Source: Sphingorhabdus sp. M41
Lineage (GTDB): Bacteria > Pseudomonadota > Alphaproteobacteria > Sphingomonadales > Sphingomonadaceae
Length of the DNA: 64,000 nt
Direction of reading: 5' to 3'
NCBI RefSeq assembly: GCF_001586275.1
Contig: NZ_CP014545.1
Location: 1,762,501-1,826,500 of the forward strand
Position 1 is the stretch's first letter. Every line of letters starts with the position of its first letter. Positions 8,904 through 18,004 of this stretch are shown here, piece by piece. Below the pieces are notes generated by a model. It was not told the origin of the DNA, searched no databases, and saw only the letters and a program-made list of their open reading frames with translations. Made by a program: the position numbers and the translations under genes.

Positions 8904-9143
8904 ATGCGTTTCGGTAAAATTGGAATGGCTGCAGCTGCAGCCGCATCGCTTGTAAGCGCACCCGTTTTGGCACAGGCTGTTCAGCCTGTTTCTTCCGTTG
9001 CACGGACAAGTGCAACTGTTGAAGGCGAAAACAATGTTGAAGGCGGCTCCGGCATCATCATTGCTATCCTCGCTGCAGCAGCAGTAATCGGCGGCATCGT
9101 CATCGCAGCCGACGGCAGCGAAGACACGCCAACCAGCCCCTGA
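8904..9143 (+). CDS. Small secreted or membrane protein, unknown function
   Basis: A 79-residue protein. The first 23 residues form a Sec signal peptide ending near PVLAQA. A second hydrophobic helix (GIIIAILAAAAVIGGIVIA) lies near residue 50-68, followed by a short acidic tail GSEDTPTSP. Similar small Ala/Ile-rich proteins are common in sphingomonads but have no assigned role that I know. A strong GAAGGAG site sits 6 nt before the ATG, and a strong terminator follows, so it is probably a well expressed single-gene unit. Confidence 0.75.
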   Translation: MRFGKIGMAAAAAASLVSAPVLAQAVQPVSSVARTSATVEGENNVEGGSGIIIAILAAAAVIGGIVIAADGSEDTPTSP

Positions 9144-9165
9144 ATTCATTCAGGTATGAAATTTG

Positions 9166-9198
9166 AAAATGGCGGCCAATTGGTCGCCATTTTTTTTT
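9166..9198 (+). terminator. Rho-independent terminator
   Basis: Stem ATGGCG/CGCCAT extended by a G-T pair and CCAA/TTGG, followed by nine T residues. It lies 23 nt after the stop of the small secreted protein gene. Confidence 0.88.
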
Positions 9199-9274
9199 GG
9201 CCAATCGGCAAGGTGACTGCCCCCGATTTCAGAGGATATTCTTTCATCTTCAGGCCAAGCGGGAAAGCCATTGG

Positions 9275-9304
9275 TTGCACATCGGGGAATGATTACCCAT
9301 ATCC
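9275..9304 (+). promoter_or_regulatory. Candidate heat-shock (sigma-32-like) promoter of hslVU
   Basis: GGTTGCA (9275-9281) and CCCATAT (9298-9304) resemble sigma-32 -35 and -10 elements, with about 16 nt between. The -10 ends 6 nt before the hslV ATG, and no ribosome-binding site precedes that ATG, so transcription from here would give a nearly leaderless mRNA. HslVU is heat-shock controlled in many proteobacteria. The match is partial. Confidence 0.3.
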
Positions 9305-9310
9305 CGTTTC

Positions 9311-9877
9311 ATGACAGAAAATCAGCAACATGGCCTGCAGCAGTGGCATGGCACAACCATCCTATCGGTACGGAAAAATGGCAAGGTCGTCGTGGTCGGC
9401 GACGGCCAGGTCTCGATGGGCCAGACCGTAATGAAACGGAACGCCCGCAAGGTAAGACAATTGCACGATGGATCGGTGATCGGCGGTTTTGCCGGCGCCA
9501 CCGCAGATGCCTTCACATTGTTCGAACGGCTGGAAGCAAAACTGGAGCGCCATAATGGACAGTTGATGCGCGCGGCCGTGGAACTGGCAAAGGATTGGCG
9601 GACCGACAAATATCTCCGCAACCTGGAAGCGCTGATGATTGTCGCGGACAAGGATATTACGCTGATCCTCACCGGCAATGGTGATGTGCTGGAACCGAAC
9701 GAAGGCATTGCAGCGATCGGATCCGGTGGCAATTTTGCTCTCTCGGCGGCTCGTGCGTTGATGGACTATGAGAAAGATGCAGAAAAACTGGCGCGCAAAG
9801 CCATGGAAATCGCTGCTGAAATCTGTGTCTACACCAATGACCAGATCACGATTGAAACGCTCGACAGCGAAAGCTGA
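9311..9877 (+). CDS. hslV: ATP-dependent protease peptidase subunit HslV (ClpQ)
   Basis: Threonine peptidase that forms two hexamer rings capped by HslU. It is 188 aa. A 14-residue N-terminal pro-segment precedes the mature terminus at T15 ([13 protein letters not shown]), a longer pro-region than the single Met of E. coli, as seen in alphaproteobacteria. Family motifs [26 protein letters not shown] and [16 protein letters not shown] are present. It precedes hslU by 44 nt. No ribosome-binding site is visible before the ATG. Confidence 0.95.
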   Translation: MTENQQHGLQQWHGTTILSVRKNGKVVVVGDGQVSMGQTVMKRNARKVRQLHDGSVIGGFAGATADAFTLFERLEAKLERHNGQLMRAAVELAKDWRTDKYLRNLEALMIVADKDITLILTGNGDVLEPNEGIAAIGSGGNFALSAARALMDYEKDAEKLARKAMEIAAEICVYTNDQITIETLDSES

Positions 9878-9921
9878 TTGCGGTCGACCCCAATAAAATC
9901 ATGAACGAAGAGAAAAACAGC

Positions 9922-11223
9922 ATGCAGGCGAACCTGACCCCCAAAGCCATCGTCAAGGCGCTGGACGAACATATTATCGGCCAGCAAGAGGCCAAGCGAG
10001 CGGTAGCCGTTGCGCTGCGCAATCGCTGGCGCCGTCAGCGGCTTCCGGCTGAACTGCGTGAAGAGGTCACGCCGAAAAACATATTGATGATCGGACCCAC
10101 GGGTTGCGGCAAGACCGAAATCTCCCGGCGCCTGGCGAAACTTGCTGACGCTCCCTTTATCAAGGTGGAAGCCACAAAATTCACTGAAGTCGGCTATGTT
10201 GGCCGCGATGTTGAACAGATTGCTCGCGATCTCGCGGAAGAGGCGGTCCGTCTGGAGCGCGAACGCCGGAGACTAGCGGTGCATGAAGCGGCGGCGGAAG
10301 CCGCCATGAAACGATTGCTGGATGTCCTCTGCGGAGAAAGTGCGAGCGAAGCCACAAGAGAAAGTTTTCGCCAGCGGGTTGTCGACAATCATATGAACGA
10401 CACCGAGATCGAGATTGAAGTCGAAGACACGCCCAATACGCCAATGGATATACCCGGAATGAACGGCCAGGTGGGCATGATCAATCTGTCGGACATGATG
10501 GGCAAGGCGTTCAGTCAAGCAAGGATGAAGCGCCGCAAGATGCGGGTAGCGGATGCTTGGGACAAGCTGGTCGAGGAAGAATCCGACAAGCGTTTGGATG
10601 ACGAGGATATTTCGCGCGCCGCGATTACCGATGCCGAGTCAAACGGCATCGTGTTTCTTGATGAAATCGACAAGATCGCGGTGAGCGATGTTCGCGGCGG
10701 TTCGGTCAGTCGTGAGGGCGTCCAGCGTGACCTGCTTCCATTGATCGAAGGTACGACGGTTGCAACCAAATATGGCCCGATGAAAACCGATCATATCCTG
10801 TTCATCGCATCCGGTGCTTTTTCGATATCGAAACCCAGCGACATGCTCCCCGAATTACAGGGCCGCTTGCCAATCCGGGTGGAATTGCGGGCGCTGACCG
10901 AAGCCGACTTCGTTCGGATATTGACCGAGACCAGAGCCAATTTGCCAGAACAGTATATAGCATTGCTCGGAACTGAAGACGTCAAGATCAATATCACCGA
11001 CGGCGCGATCAACAAGCTCGCCGAGATTGCGGCGAATGTGAACGAGACGGTCGAAAATATCGGGGCGCGGCGGCTTCAGACTGTCATGGAAAAACTTCTC
11101 GAAGAGATAAGCTTCACGGCGGAAGACCGTACTGGCGAGGAAATCAGCATCGACACGGCCTATGTAGAAAAGCAGCTCTCCGATATCGCCAAAGATACCG
11201 ACCTGTCCAAATATGTATTGTGA
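9922..11223 (+). CDS. hslU: ATP-dependent protease ATPase subunit HslU (ClpY)
   Basis: AAA+ unfoldase that feeds substrates to HslV. From this start it is 433 aa, the typical alphaproteobacterial length. Walker [10 protein letters not shown] is at 58-66. The I-domain (about 105-235) is charged and helical. Walker B is [13 protein letters not shown]. The C-terminal tail ends in DLSKYVL, the segment that docks into HslV. The ATG at 9922 is preferred over the one at 9901 because GAAGAGA lies 8 nt before it and homologues begin with NLTPKAIV. Confidence 0.95.
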   Translation: MQANLTPKAIVKALDEHIIGQQEAKRAVAVALRNRWRRQRLPAELREEVTPKNILMIGPTGCGKTEISRRLAKLADAPFIKVEATKFTEVGYVGRDVEQIARDLAEEAVRLERERRRLAVHEAAAEAAMKRLLDVLCGESASEATRESFRQRVVDNHMNDTEIEIEVEDTPNTPMDIPGMNGQVGMINLSDMMGKAFSQARMKRRKMRVADAWDKLVEEESDKRLDDEDISRAAITDAESNGIVFLDEIDKIAVSDVRGGSVSREGVQRDLLPLIEGTTVATKYGPMKTDHILFIASGAFSISKPSDMLPELQGRLPIRVELRALTEADFVRILTETRANLPEQYIALLGTEDVKINITDGAINKLAEIAANVNETVENIGARRLQTVMEKLLEEISFTAEDRTGEEISIDTAYVEKQLSDIAKDTDLSKYVL

Positions 11224-11272
11224 TGATAAATGCTGGTGTTTGACTGTGCCAACCATGGTTTGCGGGTAAATT

Positions 11273-11304
11273 TTACAGCTCGGAAATAATTTTCGGAGCT
11301 GTAA
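11273..11304. repeat. Strong inverted repeat downstream of hslU, no T-run
   Basis: Arms TTACAGCTC and GAGCTGTAA are perfect over 9 bp and extend to 14 bp with one non-pairing position near the loop. It lies 50 nt after the hslU stop and 54 nt before the redox lipoprotein. No T-tract follows, so it is either a weak or Rho-assisted terminator, an mRNA-stabilising hairpin, or a protein-binding dyad. Confidence 0.5.
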
Positions 11305-11357
11305 CCCAACATCTCTTAGCCACGAACCACTGCACAGATAGCCGAATGGATCATATC

Positions 11358-11990
11358 ATGAAACAAGCCGCTTTATTTCTGTCTTCGCTTACAGTGGTCG
11401 GATTGGCGGCTTGCTCCGAACCAGCTTCCGTTACCGGGCCTGAAAGCAGCGAAAAGCTGGAAAGCAAGCAAGAAACGGTCGTTGCACCGATCACAGCTGC
11501 AGAAAGCATCGATGCGGGGCTGGCAATTGGCGACCAGGTTCCATTGACCGCCAGTTTGCTGACCAATGGGGGTGAAACCACATTGGGTCGGGTACTGGAG
11601 ACCGGCCCTGCCCTGATCGTATTTACCCGTTCGGTTGAATGGTGCCCCTATTGTCAGACGCAATTGAAATCGATCAATGCGATTGTCAGCGATTTGAAGG
11701 ACCGCGGATATAATCTCTATGGCCTCAGCTATGACAGTCCTGACCAGCAAGACCGTTTCTCCAAAAACCAGATGTTGAAATATGACATGCTATCCGATCA
11801 GCCTTCCGCGGTCATCGATGCCTTTGGATTACGCGATCCGCAATATACCGAAGGGCGCGCCGCTGGCGTCCCTTATGCTTCAGTCTTCCTGATCGACAAG
11901 GACGGCAGGATTATCGCGAAAACCGTATCTGGCGACTATAAGAAGCGGCCCACCAACGAACAGATATTGGCGCTGGTCGACTCGATCTAG
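11358..11990 (+). CDS. Redoxin-domain lipoprotein (AhpC/TSA-like)
   Basis: A 210-residue peroxiredoxin/thioredoxin-fold protein. The signal peptide ends in a lipobox LAAC with lipidated C19, so it is predicted to be anchored on the periplasmic side of a membrane. The redox motif WCPYC lies in VFTRSVEWCPYCQTQL. The C-terminal half has a cis-Pro-type segment AAGVPYASVFLIDKDG. A CxxC rather than a peroxiredoxin PxxxT-C suggests thiol-disulfide exchange more than peroxide reduction; the substrate is unknown. The stop codon overlaps the stop of the convergent M16 peptidase gene (shared CTAG). Confidence 0.8.
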   Translation: MKQAALFLSSLTVVGLAACSEPASVTGPESSEKLESKQETVVAPITAAESIDAGLAIGDQVPLTASLLTNGGETTLGRVLETGPALIVFTRSVEWCPYCQTQLKSINAIVSDLKDRGYNLYGLSYDSPDQQDRFSKNQMLKYDMLSDQPSAVIDAFGLRDPQYTEGRAAGVPYASVFLIDKDGRIIAKTVSGDYKKRPTNEQILALVDSI

Positions 11991-14905
11991 TTGCTGGCCG
12001 CGGCTTTTGACGGTGGCACCACCGAATCATTATCATTCGCCGCCATGCCATTGCCTTCGGGCAGCACGACCAGTTTCCATTTCTTGCCATCATCCAGATA
12101 TTTGACGGCCAGTGCCTGGACCTCTTCCGGGGTAATGACGGTATAATCACTGAGCAGGCTTTGCAGCGCGACAAATTTCTGCGGATTGAAGGTCGCTCCT
12201 TCCATCTGACTCATCCAGAAACTATTGCCGCTGCTGGCCCGGGCGATAAGCTGGCGCAGGGGTTCTACCACTCGCTGAAGCTCATCTGCGCTTACCGGTT
12301 TTTCCCTCAGGTCCCTGGCGATCAAATCCACTACATTGTAAAACCGGTCGATGCTGCCCGGAGTTAGCTGACTCTGCGCGCCAATATAACCACCGGATTC
12401 AAATTCTACCGGCCAGCTGTTCATAACCTGAGGACTATAGCTTGCGCCCTGTTGGGACCGGAGGATTTCGAACAGCCGGTCGTTGAAAATGGAAGTCAGC
12501 ACTTCCAGCTTGCGGCTTTCCCGAACATTATCCAGCCCGCCGCCGGTCGGCCAGGCCACCATCGCGGCGGCGCGCTCCTGATCACCTTTGTGAACGAGAA
12601 TTTCGGGCCCCGCCTGAGGGTCTGGAAAACGGGGGGATTTGGCATTGGTTGGCACCACCTGTGGCTCACGCCGTTTCAACGCGCCAAATGTTTTGAGAAC
12701 GGCCTCCACCGCCTGGTCGCGATCAAAATCACCAAACAGCATCAGCTCGACCGGCCCGCTTGCAAGGATCGGTTTCCAGAATTCTCGAAAACTTTCTGCG
12801 GTCAACCCTGCAAAATCTTCTTTGTCCGGTGTCTTCCAGCGTGGATCCTTATCATGGACAAGCCAGTCCAGATCACGCCCGAGCACTGCCTGTGGTGATG
12901 CGGAGAAACTGTCATAGCCGATCAGGGAAGCTGCCTTGCTGCGGATCACGGGGGCTGGATCCCAACGCGGATATGCCAGTTTCGCCGCTATCAGATGCAG
13001 CTGGTCTTCGAGGTCGGAGGGCCGGGTATCGGCACTGATCTCGAATGCGTCATTGTCGATACCAAAAGTCAAACCAATCCGGCGACCGGTAGTAATCTTG
13101 TCCAGTTCTTCCTGCCCGAGATCGCCCACGCCGCTGGCCATCAGCGCCATAGAGCCAGACCATGCAAGCGATTCCTGTTGAGAAGAAAGGCCGCTATAGC
13201 CTTTGCCGAAGCGGACATTGACCATGATCTTGTTGCGCTCGGCGGTGTTCGGGAACATCAACACCCTGACGCCATTGGCAAGCTCCAGCTGCTCTACGCC
13301 GAAGTGTTCAATTTTCCGGGACGATTTGACCGCGCCCTTTTTCCCAATTTTGTTCAACGATTCAAACCCGATATCGGATTGGGTAACACGAACATTGCTC
13401 GCCGCGTCGACGGACCGTCGCAACGCCTGTGCCAGCCTGACTTCACCGTCCTCAACATCATTGGGTGACGTCAGCAAGGCGCGGGTGGAAACACCAGAAA
13501 ATAGCTTGCGCGTCGAATCGAGCAGCCTCTCTGGCGTGTAAAGATCCCGCATCGCGCGAAAAACATCGAGCGCCACCTGCGGCGTTGCAACGGTTTCACG
13601 AATGTCGACGGCATTGATTATATCATCGGCCTGTTTCCGCGCAGCTTCTGTCTGGTAGCTTTCAACTCCAATGACCAGCGCGGCGTCAAACTCCGCAATC
13701 TCGCGGGCAATATCGGGTTCGGAAGGCGCTATGGTTGTTGCATCGGCGATGACGGCACGGACATCGTTGAGCGCTGCCTCCCAGTCCTCGCCCAGCGGAA
13801 TAATGCTGACAAAGGTCCCGTCAATTGATCGGCTGACATCATCCTGCCCTACGCTTGCCTGCAAATAACTGCCACCAGCCCTCGCCCGCGCTTCCAGACG
13901 GCGGTTGATGAGCTGCAGCGCCAGCAGGTCGATCAATATCTGCTGATTATATACGATAGTATCCTCGACCTGTTCCCAGGGCCGTTCAATAGCCATCGAG
14001 ATGAACCGCGGCAAAGTCGGTTCGACAACGACCTTGCTGATATCGGATATATCTTTCGGCTTCCCGAAGTCCGGAACCGTACCGGCCTCTCCCTTGCCCT
14101 GCCATTGCGAAAAATGTTTGTTCAACAACTGCTCGAACAATGCTGGGTCACCATCGCCAGCGATGACGATCACCGCTTGTTCCGGACGGTACCAGCGCTG
14201 ATGGAAAAGCTGCATCATCTGTGGTGTAGCAGCGCCCAATGTCTCAGGCGTTCCGATCGGCGCGCGGTTCGCCATGCGTTGCCCGGCGAAAAATAGTTCC
14301 CGGGTCGCATTTTGCACCATGGTCTGAGGGCCGGCACGCTCGCGCAGTTCCGCCAGAACCACGGGGCGCTCTGCATTGACCGCCTTGATACTCAGCCCCG
14401 GTGAACTCACCATTCCCGACAATATTTTCAGACTTTCGTCGAGGCTGGCCTTGCTGGCATTTGGCAGGTCCAGTTTATAAACGGTTTGGGTCGGGGTAGT
14501 TTCGGCATTGCTGTCGCTGCCGAACGTAGCGCCCAGCCTCTGCCAGACGCGCTTTGCTTCACCATCGGGTACGTGGGTCGACCCGCGAAACGTCAGATGC
14601 TCCATGAAATGGGCAAATCCCTGTTCCTGCTCGGTTTCCATCAGCGAGCCGACGTCAATCCGCAGCCGGATCGACACCTGCCCCGGCGGTACGCCATTAT
14701 GCTTGACGGCATAGCGCATTCCGTTGTCCAGCTCGCCAAATGTCCAGCTCTTGTCGACCGGGACGTCGCTGTTTTTATACAGCCACGGCAATATGTCATC
14801 GCTGTTCGTTTCTTGTGCTTGTCCAATGCCCGGCATCGCCAGCAGACTGAACGCCAGCAAGAGAAGCGCGAGATACGATGCTAGACGGGAGGATGTTAAT
14901 TTCAT
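11987..14905 (-). CDS. M16 family zinc metallopeptidase, secreted
   Basis: A 972-residue pitrilysin-type peptidase with two homologous halves. The signal peptide covers about residues 1-31 (LLLAFSLLAMPGIGQAQ). The inverted zinc motif HFMEH gives H99, E102 and H103, with the third ligand probably E179. The C-terminal half (about 500-970) lacks the motif, as usual for the paired inactive domain. A periplasmic peptide-degrading role is expected from the family. The start at 14905 is chosen because the signal peptide begins there; the frame is open for another 40 codons upstream. The divergent nfu gene starts 123 nt away. Confidence 0.9.
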   Translation of the reverse strand: MKLTSSRLASYLALLLLAFSLLAMPGIGQAQETNSDDILPWLYKNSDVPVDKSWTFGELDNGMRYAVKHNGVPPGQVSIRLRIDVGSLMETEQEQGFAHFMEHLTFRGSTHVPDGEAKRVWQRLGATFGSDSNAETTPTQTVYKLDLPNASKASLDESLKILSGMVSSPGLSIKAVNAERPVVLAELRERAGPQTMVQNATRELFFAGQRMANRAPIGTPETLGAATPQMMQLFHQRWYRPEQAVIVIAGDGDPALFEQLLNKHFSQWQGKGEAGTVPDFGKPKDISDISKVVVEPTLPRFISMAIERPWEQVEDTIVYNQQILIDLLALQLINRRLEARARAGGSYLQASVGQDDVSRSIDGTFVSIIPLGEDWEAALNDVRAVIADATTIAPSEPDIAREIAEFDAALVIGVESYQTEAARKQADDIINAVDIRETVATPQVALDVFRAMRDLYTPERLLDSTRKLFSGVSTRALLTSPNDVEDGEVRLAQALRRSVDAASNVRVTQSDIGFESLNKIGKKGAVKSSRKIEHFGVEQLELANGVRVLMFPNTAERNKIMVNVRFGKGYSGLSSQQESLAWSGSMALMASGVGDLGQEELDKITTGRRIGLTFGIDNDAFEISADTRPSDLEDQLHLIAAKLAYPRWDPAPVIRSKAASLIGYDSFSASPQAVLGRDLDWLVHDKDPRWKTPDKEDFAGLTAESFREFWKPILASGPVELMLFGDFDRDQAVEAVLKTFGALKRREPQVVPTNAKSPRFPDPQAGPEILVHKGDQERAAAMVAWPTGGGLDNVRESRKLEVLTSIFNDRLFEILRSQQGASYSPQVMNSWPVEFESGGYIGAQSQLTPGSIDRFYNVVDLIARDLREKPVSADELQRVVEPLRQLIARASSGNSFWMSQMEGATFNPQKFVALQSLLSDYTVITPEEVQALAVKYLDDGKKWKLVVLPEGNGMAANDNDSVVPPSKAAASN

Positions 14906-15027
14906 GCGGAGGATATAAGCAGGCCCAATCTTACTGGCCAGTGAATATTCCCGACATTCTTGGTCCGGGACGCGCCGATCACGTGTTAGCCCTTGATCGT
15001 TGCGCATATAATCGCCAGATAACATCT

Positions 15028-15600
15028 ATGTTGATTGAAACCGAAAAAACACCAAATCCCTCGACCCTCAAATTCCTGATGGGACAGTCGGTCATGACCG
15101 ATGGCACCCGCGATTTTGCATCGCCGGAAGATGCCGAGATATCTCCACTCGCTGAAGCCCTGTTCACGCTCGGCGACGTCACCGGCGTTTTCTTTGGTTC
15201 GGATTTCATCTCGGTAACTTGCGGTCCGGGTGCCGACTGGAGTGATCAGAAGCCTCAGGTGCTCAGCATCTTGCTCGATCATTTCTCTGCCGGGCTGCCT
15301 CTGTTCAAACCAGGTAGTGCAGGCGAAATCACGGTGCCGCCCGAGGAACAAGTGCACGACGATCCGGAAGATGCCGATATCGTGGCTCAGATCAAGGAAT
15401 TGATCGAAACCCGTGTTCGCCCGGCAGTTGCCAATGATGGCGGCGATATCATCTATCGCGGCTTCAACAAGGGTACGGTTTTTCTGAAAATGCAGGGAGC
15501 CTGCGCCGGATGCCCATCGTCCACAGCGACGCTCAAACATGGTATCGAGTCCTTGCTGAAACATTATGTGCCTGAGGTCACTGAAGTCCGGGCCGCTTGA
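15028..15600 (+). CDS. NifU-like Fe-S scaffold protein (Nfu)
   Basis: Carrier or scaffold that delivers [4Fe-4S] clusters to target enzymes. It is 190 aa. The N-terminal Nfu_N domain (about 1-88) begins MLIETEKTPNPSTLKF, typical of alphaproteobacterial and mitochondrial Nfu. The C-terminal NifU domain (about 115-188) holds the cluster-binding pair C159 and C162 in GACAGCPSS. The upstream extension of the frame lacks family similarity, so the ATG at 15028 is used. The likely customers in this window are MiaB and CysH (inference). Confidence 0.92.
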   Translation: MLIETEKTPNPSTLKFLMGQSVMTDGTRDFASPEDAEISPLAEALFTLGDVTGVFFGSDFISVTCGPGADWSDQKPQVLSILLDHFSAGLPLFKPGSAGEITVPPEEQVHDDPEDADIVAQIKELIETRVRPAVANDGGDIIYRGFNKGTVFLKMQGACAGCPSSTATLKHGIESLLKHYVPEVTEVRAA

Positions 15601-15624
15601 ACAATTTAACATAAGGGCAGATCA

Positions 15625-16218
15625 ATGAATTCTCCACTGGGTCAAGCAGCGCTGGATCAACTGTTTCTCGAAGCACGCACCTATAATGGCTATCATGACA
15701 AGCCCGTATCCGTGGAGCAACTTCACGCGATCTGGAACCTGATGAAAATGGGTCCAACCAGTGCCAATATGCTGCCTGCCCGTCTGATCTGGTGCCACAG
15801 TCAGCAATCGCGCAACCGGCTTGCCGACCTGTCCTCCGAAGGCAATCAGGATAAGATCCGCAAGGCACCCGTGGCTGTCATCATCGGCATGGATCAGGAT
15901 TTTCACGAATATTTGCCCGAGCTATTTCCGCATGCCGACGCGAAAAGCTGGTTCGCGGGCGATCCCGAAGCCCGCAAAGTGCATGCGATGCGCAACAGCT
16001 CGCTGCAGGGTGCCTATTTCATTTTGGCAGCCCGCGCCCTTGGACTCGACACAGGCCCGATGTCCGGTTTTGACAATGACGCAGTCGACAAGGAATTTTT
16101 CGTCGACCAGCCCAGTGTCAAATCGAATTTCATCTCAACATTGGGTTATGGCGATCCGGCGACCATTTTTGACCGCAGCCCGCGCCCTGAATTCGACAAA
16201 TTCAACAGCCTGATCTGA
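15625..16218 (+). CDS. Nitroreductase family protein, RutE/HadB-like
   Basis: FMN-dependent oxidoreductase of 197 aa. The N-terminal AARTYNGYHDKPVS, central MGPTSANMLPAR and MSGFDNDAVDKEFF segments match the malonic semialdehyde reductase (RutE) branch of the nitroreductase family. No other rut pyrimidine genes are nearby, so reduction of malonic semialdehyde is not assured; a general quinone or nitro-compound reductase is an alternative. It sits 24 nt after nfu and 7 nt before tsaB, in the same direction, so all could share a transcript. Confidence 0.8.
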   Translation: MNSPLGQAALDQLFLEARTYNGYHDKPVSVEQLHAIWNLMKMGPTSANMLPARLIWCHSQQSRNRLADLSSEGNQDKIRKAPVAVIIGMDQDFHEYLPELFPHADAKSWFAGDPEARKVHAMRNSSLQGAYFILAARALGLDTGPMSGFDNDAVDKEFFVDQPSVKSNFISTLGYGDPATIFDRSPRPEFDKFNSLI

Positions 16219-16225
16219 CCGGTTG

Positions 16226-16852
16226 ATGGGCGAGCGCCTTCTCGCGATCGACACGGCGACGATCGCATGTTCCGTAGCTTTATTCGAAGATGGTGTCCTG
16301 ATTGCTTCGGACTATGCCGAAATTGGTCGCGGGCATGCGGAAAAGCTGATTCCCACCGTTGCGCGGCTCCCCGACCGGGGCAAAGCCGACAGGATATTGG
16401 TCAATTGCGGGCCGGGAAGCTTCACCGGTGTACGCATTGGCATTTCAGCGGCCAAGGCATTGGCCTTGGCCTGGGGGGCAGATATTCAAGGTTATAACTG
16501 TCTCGCGCTGGTTGCAGCGCAAGCCAGGGACCAAGTGGATGTCCCAGGCCCGCTATCCGTTGCCATGCTTGCCGGCCATGGTGAATATTTTCTGCAAAGT
16601 TTTGCTGCCAGCGGCACCGCCTTCGGTCCGTTTTCCGCTCTCACGCCCGAACAGGCTGCAAGCCAAGTCAAAGGCCACATCATCGCCGGATCCGCCGCCG
16701 CAGAGCTGGCTGCGATGGCCGGAGGCGATATTCATTTTCCCATATTGCCAAATGCCGCCCATGTCTCTTTACTGGCTGACGACATGAAGAAACTTCCTGC
16801 CAAACCCATTTATGGACGCAAACCAGACGCCCAGCCAGCGACGACAGCCTAA
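16226..16852 (+). CDS. tsaB: tRNA threonylcarbamoyladenosine biosynthesis protein TsaB
   Basis: Partner of TsaD in forming t6A37 in ANN-decoding tRNAs. It is 208 aa, an ASKHA-fold protein. Recognisable segments are LLAIDTATIACSVALFEDG, GRGHAEKLIP and NCGPGSFTGVRIGISAAKALA. The TTG three bases earlier is not needed; the ATG at 16226 is used. The stop is 3 nt before the rimI start, the classic tsaB-rimI pair. Confidence 0.93.
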   Translation: MGERLLAIDTATIACSVALFEDGVLIASDYAEIGRGHAEKLIPTVARLPDRGKADRILVNCGPGSFTGVRIGISAAKALALAWGADIQGYNCLALVAAQARDQVDVPGPLSVAMLAGHGEYFLQSFAASGTAFGPFSALTPEQAASQVKGHIIAGSAAAELAAMAGGDIHFPILPNAAHVSLLADDMKKLPAKPIYGRKPDAQPATTA

Positions 16853-16855
16853 GCG

Positions 16856-17359
16856 GTGGCCAGTCGACACAGCAATTGGGACGATCAAAGCCTGGGTCCG
16901 ATAGAGATTCGGGTCGGCGATTTGACCGATCTGGACGCGGTGATGCGGGTAATGGAACATGCCTTCCCCAAGACTTATGGCGAGGGATGGAATAATCATC
17001 AGTGCCGATCGATGCTATGCATGCCAAGTGCGAAGCTGTTAATTGCACAGCGGCTCGATGTTATCTGCGGCTTTGTGATCAGCCGTCAGGCAGCCGATGA
17101 GGAAGAACTGTTGATGATAGCAGTATCTCCCGATTATCAAGGCCAGGGTGTGGGATATCTGCTGCTTGAGCACATGTTGCAGGCCGCGCGTGTGCAACAT
17201 GTTTCCGCGGTTTTTCTCGAAATGAGAGCCGATAATCCAGCGGAAAAACTCTATACCAAATTTGGTTTTCATAAAATTGGATTGCGCAAGGCCTATTATA
17301 CCGGCCCGAACATGGAGAAGTTCGATGCAATTACTTATAAGACTAACTTAAATGCTTAA
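16856..17359 (+). CDS. rimI: Ribosomal protein S18 alanine N-acetyltransferase RimI-like
   Basis: GNAT acetyltransferase of 167 aa, predicted to acetylate the N terminus of S18 or other proteins. The acetyl-CoA loop is seen as VSPDYQGQGVGYLLLEHML (about residues 88-106), and the C-terminal NPAEKLYTKFGF segment is typical of RimI. It starts with GTG 3 nt after tsaB. No terminator is obvious, but a new regulatory region for mucR follows. Confidence 0.87.
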   Translation: MASRHSNWDDQSLGPIEIRVGDLTDLDAVMRVMEHAFPKTYGEGWNNHQCRSMLCMPSAKLLIAQRLDVICGFVISRQAADEEELLMIAVSPDYQGQGVGYLLLEHMLQAARVQHVSAVFLEMRADNPAEKLYTKFGFHKIGLRKAYYTGPNMEKFDAITYKTNLNA

Positions 17360-17398
17360 CGCAGCGCTGTAAGATTTAGTCAGTTTGACAGTTGCAGC

Positions 17399-17460
17399 GT
17401 GCGACCGTTCGTGTATTTATCACCGCGCAAAAAATTGCAAAATAATAATAATGGTCGCAC
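17399..17460. promoter_or_regulatory. 8-bp inverted repeat flanking AT-rich DNA before mucR
   Basis: GTGCGACC (17399-17406) and GGTCGCAC (17453-17460) are exact inverted copies separated by 46 nt of AT-rich sequence with an AATAATAATAAT run. A TTGACA hexamer lies at 17385-17390. MucR/Ros proteins bind AT-rich DNA and repress their own genes, so this could be an autoregulatory region. Inference from position. Confidence 0.35.
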
Positions 17461-17474
17461 AAAGGTAATAGATT

Positions 17475-17891
17475 ATGACTGAGGAAGAAATTGCTCTGAA
17501 TGAGACGTTAATTACGCTCACTTCTGACATTGTTGCTGCACATGTCAGCAACAACAGCGTCGCGGTATCAGATTTACCGCTCATCATTAGCAGTGTTCAT
17601 GGAGCACTTGCTGGCCTGTCGGGCAAGGCGGCTGAACAGGCGCGCCCTGATCCTGCCGTTCCGATTAAAGCATCAATCAAGCCGGATTATGTCGTCTGTC
17701 TGGAAGATGGCAAAAAGCTGAAGATGCTGAAGCGCCACCTGATGACGCATTACGGTATGACGCCGGAAGATTATCGCGCAAAATGGGGCCTGCCAAACGA
17801 TTATCCGATGGTCGCGCCTAACTATGCTGAAAAGCGTCGCCAACTTGCCAAGGCGATCGGTCTCGGCAAGAAAAAAGGCCAAAAGAAATAA
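17475..17891 (+). CDS. MucR/Ros family zinc-finger-type transcriptional regulator
   Basis: A 138-residue DNA-binding repressor of the alphaproteobacterial MucR/Ros family, which controls exopolysaccharide, motility and cell-cycle genes. The finger region has C75-x2-D78 and H88-x3-H92 in VVCLEDGKKLKMLKRHLMTHYG. The second position is Asp rather than the Cys of Ros, a known variation in the family. The lysine-rich tail GKKKGQKK may aid DNA contact. The GMTPEDYRAKWGLPNDYPMVAPNYAE segment is the family hallmark. A terminator-like hairpin follows. Confidence 0.92.
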   Translation: MTEEEIALNETLITLTSDIVAAHVSNNSVAVSDLPLIISSVHGALAGLSGKAAEQARPDPAVPIKASIKPDYVVCLEDGKKLKMLKRHLMTHYGMTPEDYRAKWGLPNDYPMVAPNYAEKRRQLAKAIGLGKKKGQKK

Positions 17892-17918
17892 AACGCCTTC
17901 ATTTGACATTGGATTTAG

Positions 17919-17946
17919 AAAATTGCGGCACCCGTGCCGCAATTTT
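17919..17946 (+). terminator. Hairpin after mucR, probable terminator
   Basis: A perfect 13-bp stem (AAAATTGCGGCAC / GTGCCGCAATTTT) with a 2-nt loop lies 27 nt after the mucR stop. The 3' arm ends in four T residues. It could also form on the other strand. Confidence 0.75.
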
Positions 17947-18004
17947 CCCTTTGCAATATCCGGCGCGCCGCATAGAGTCTTATCCAGCGTAACGGAAAGG
18001 CTCC

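Noticed and set aside
9901-9921. Seven extra codons at the start of HslU
   Set aside because: The ATG at 9922 has a better ribosome-binding site and gives the standard 433-residue protein.
14906-15025. Upstream extension of the M16 peptidase
   Set aside because: It places 40 residues before a clear signal peptide and overlaps the divergent nfu promoter region.
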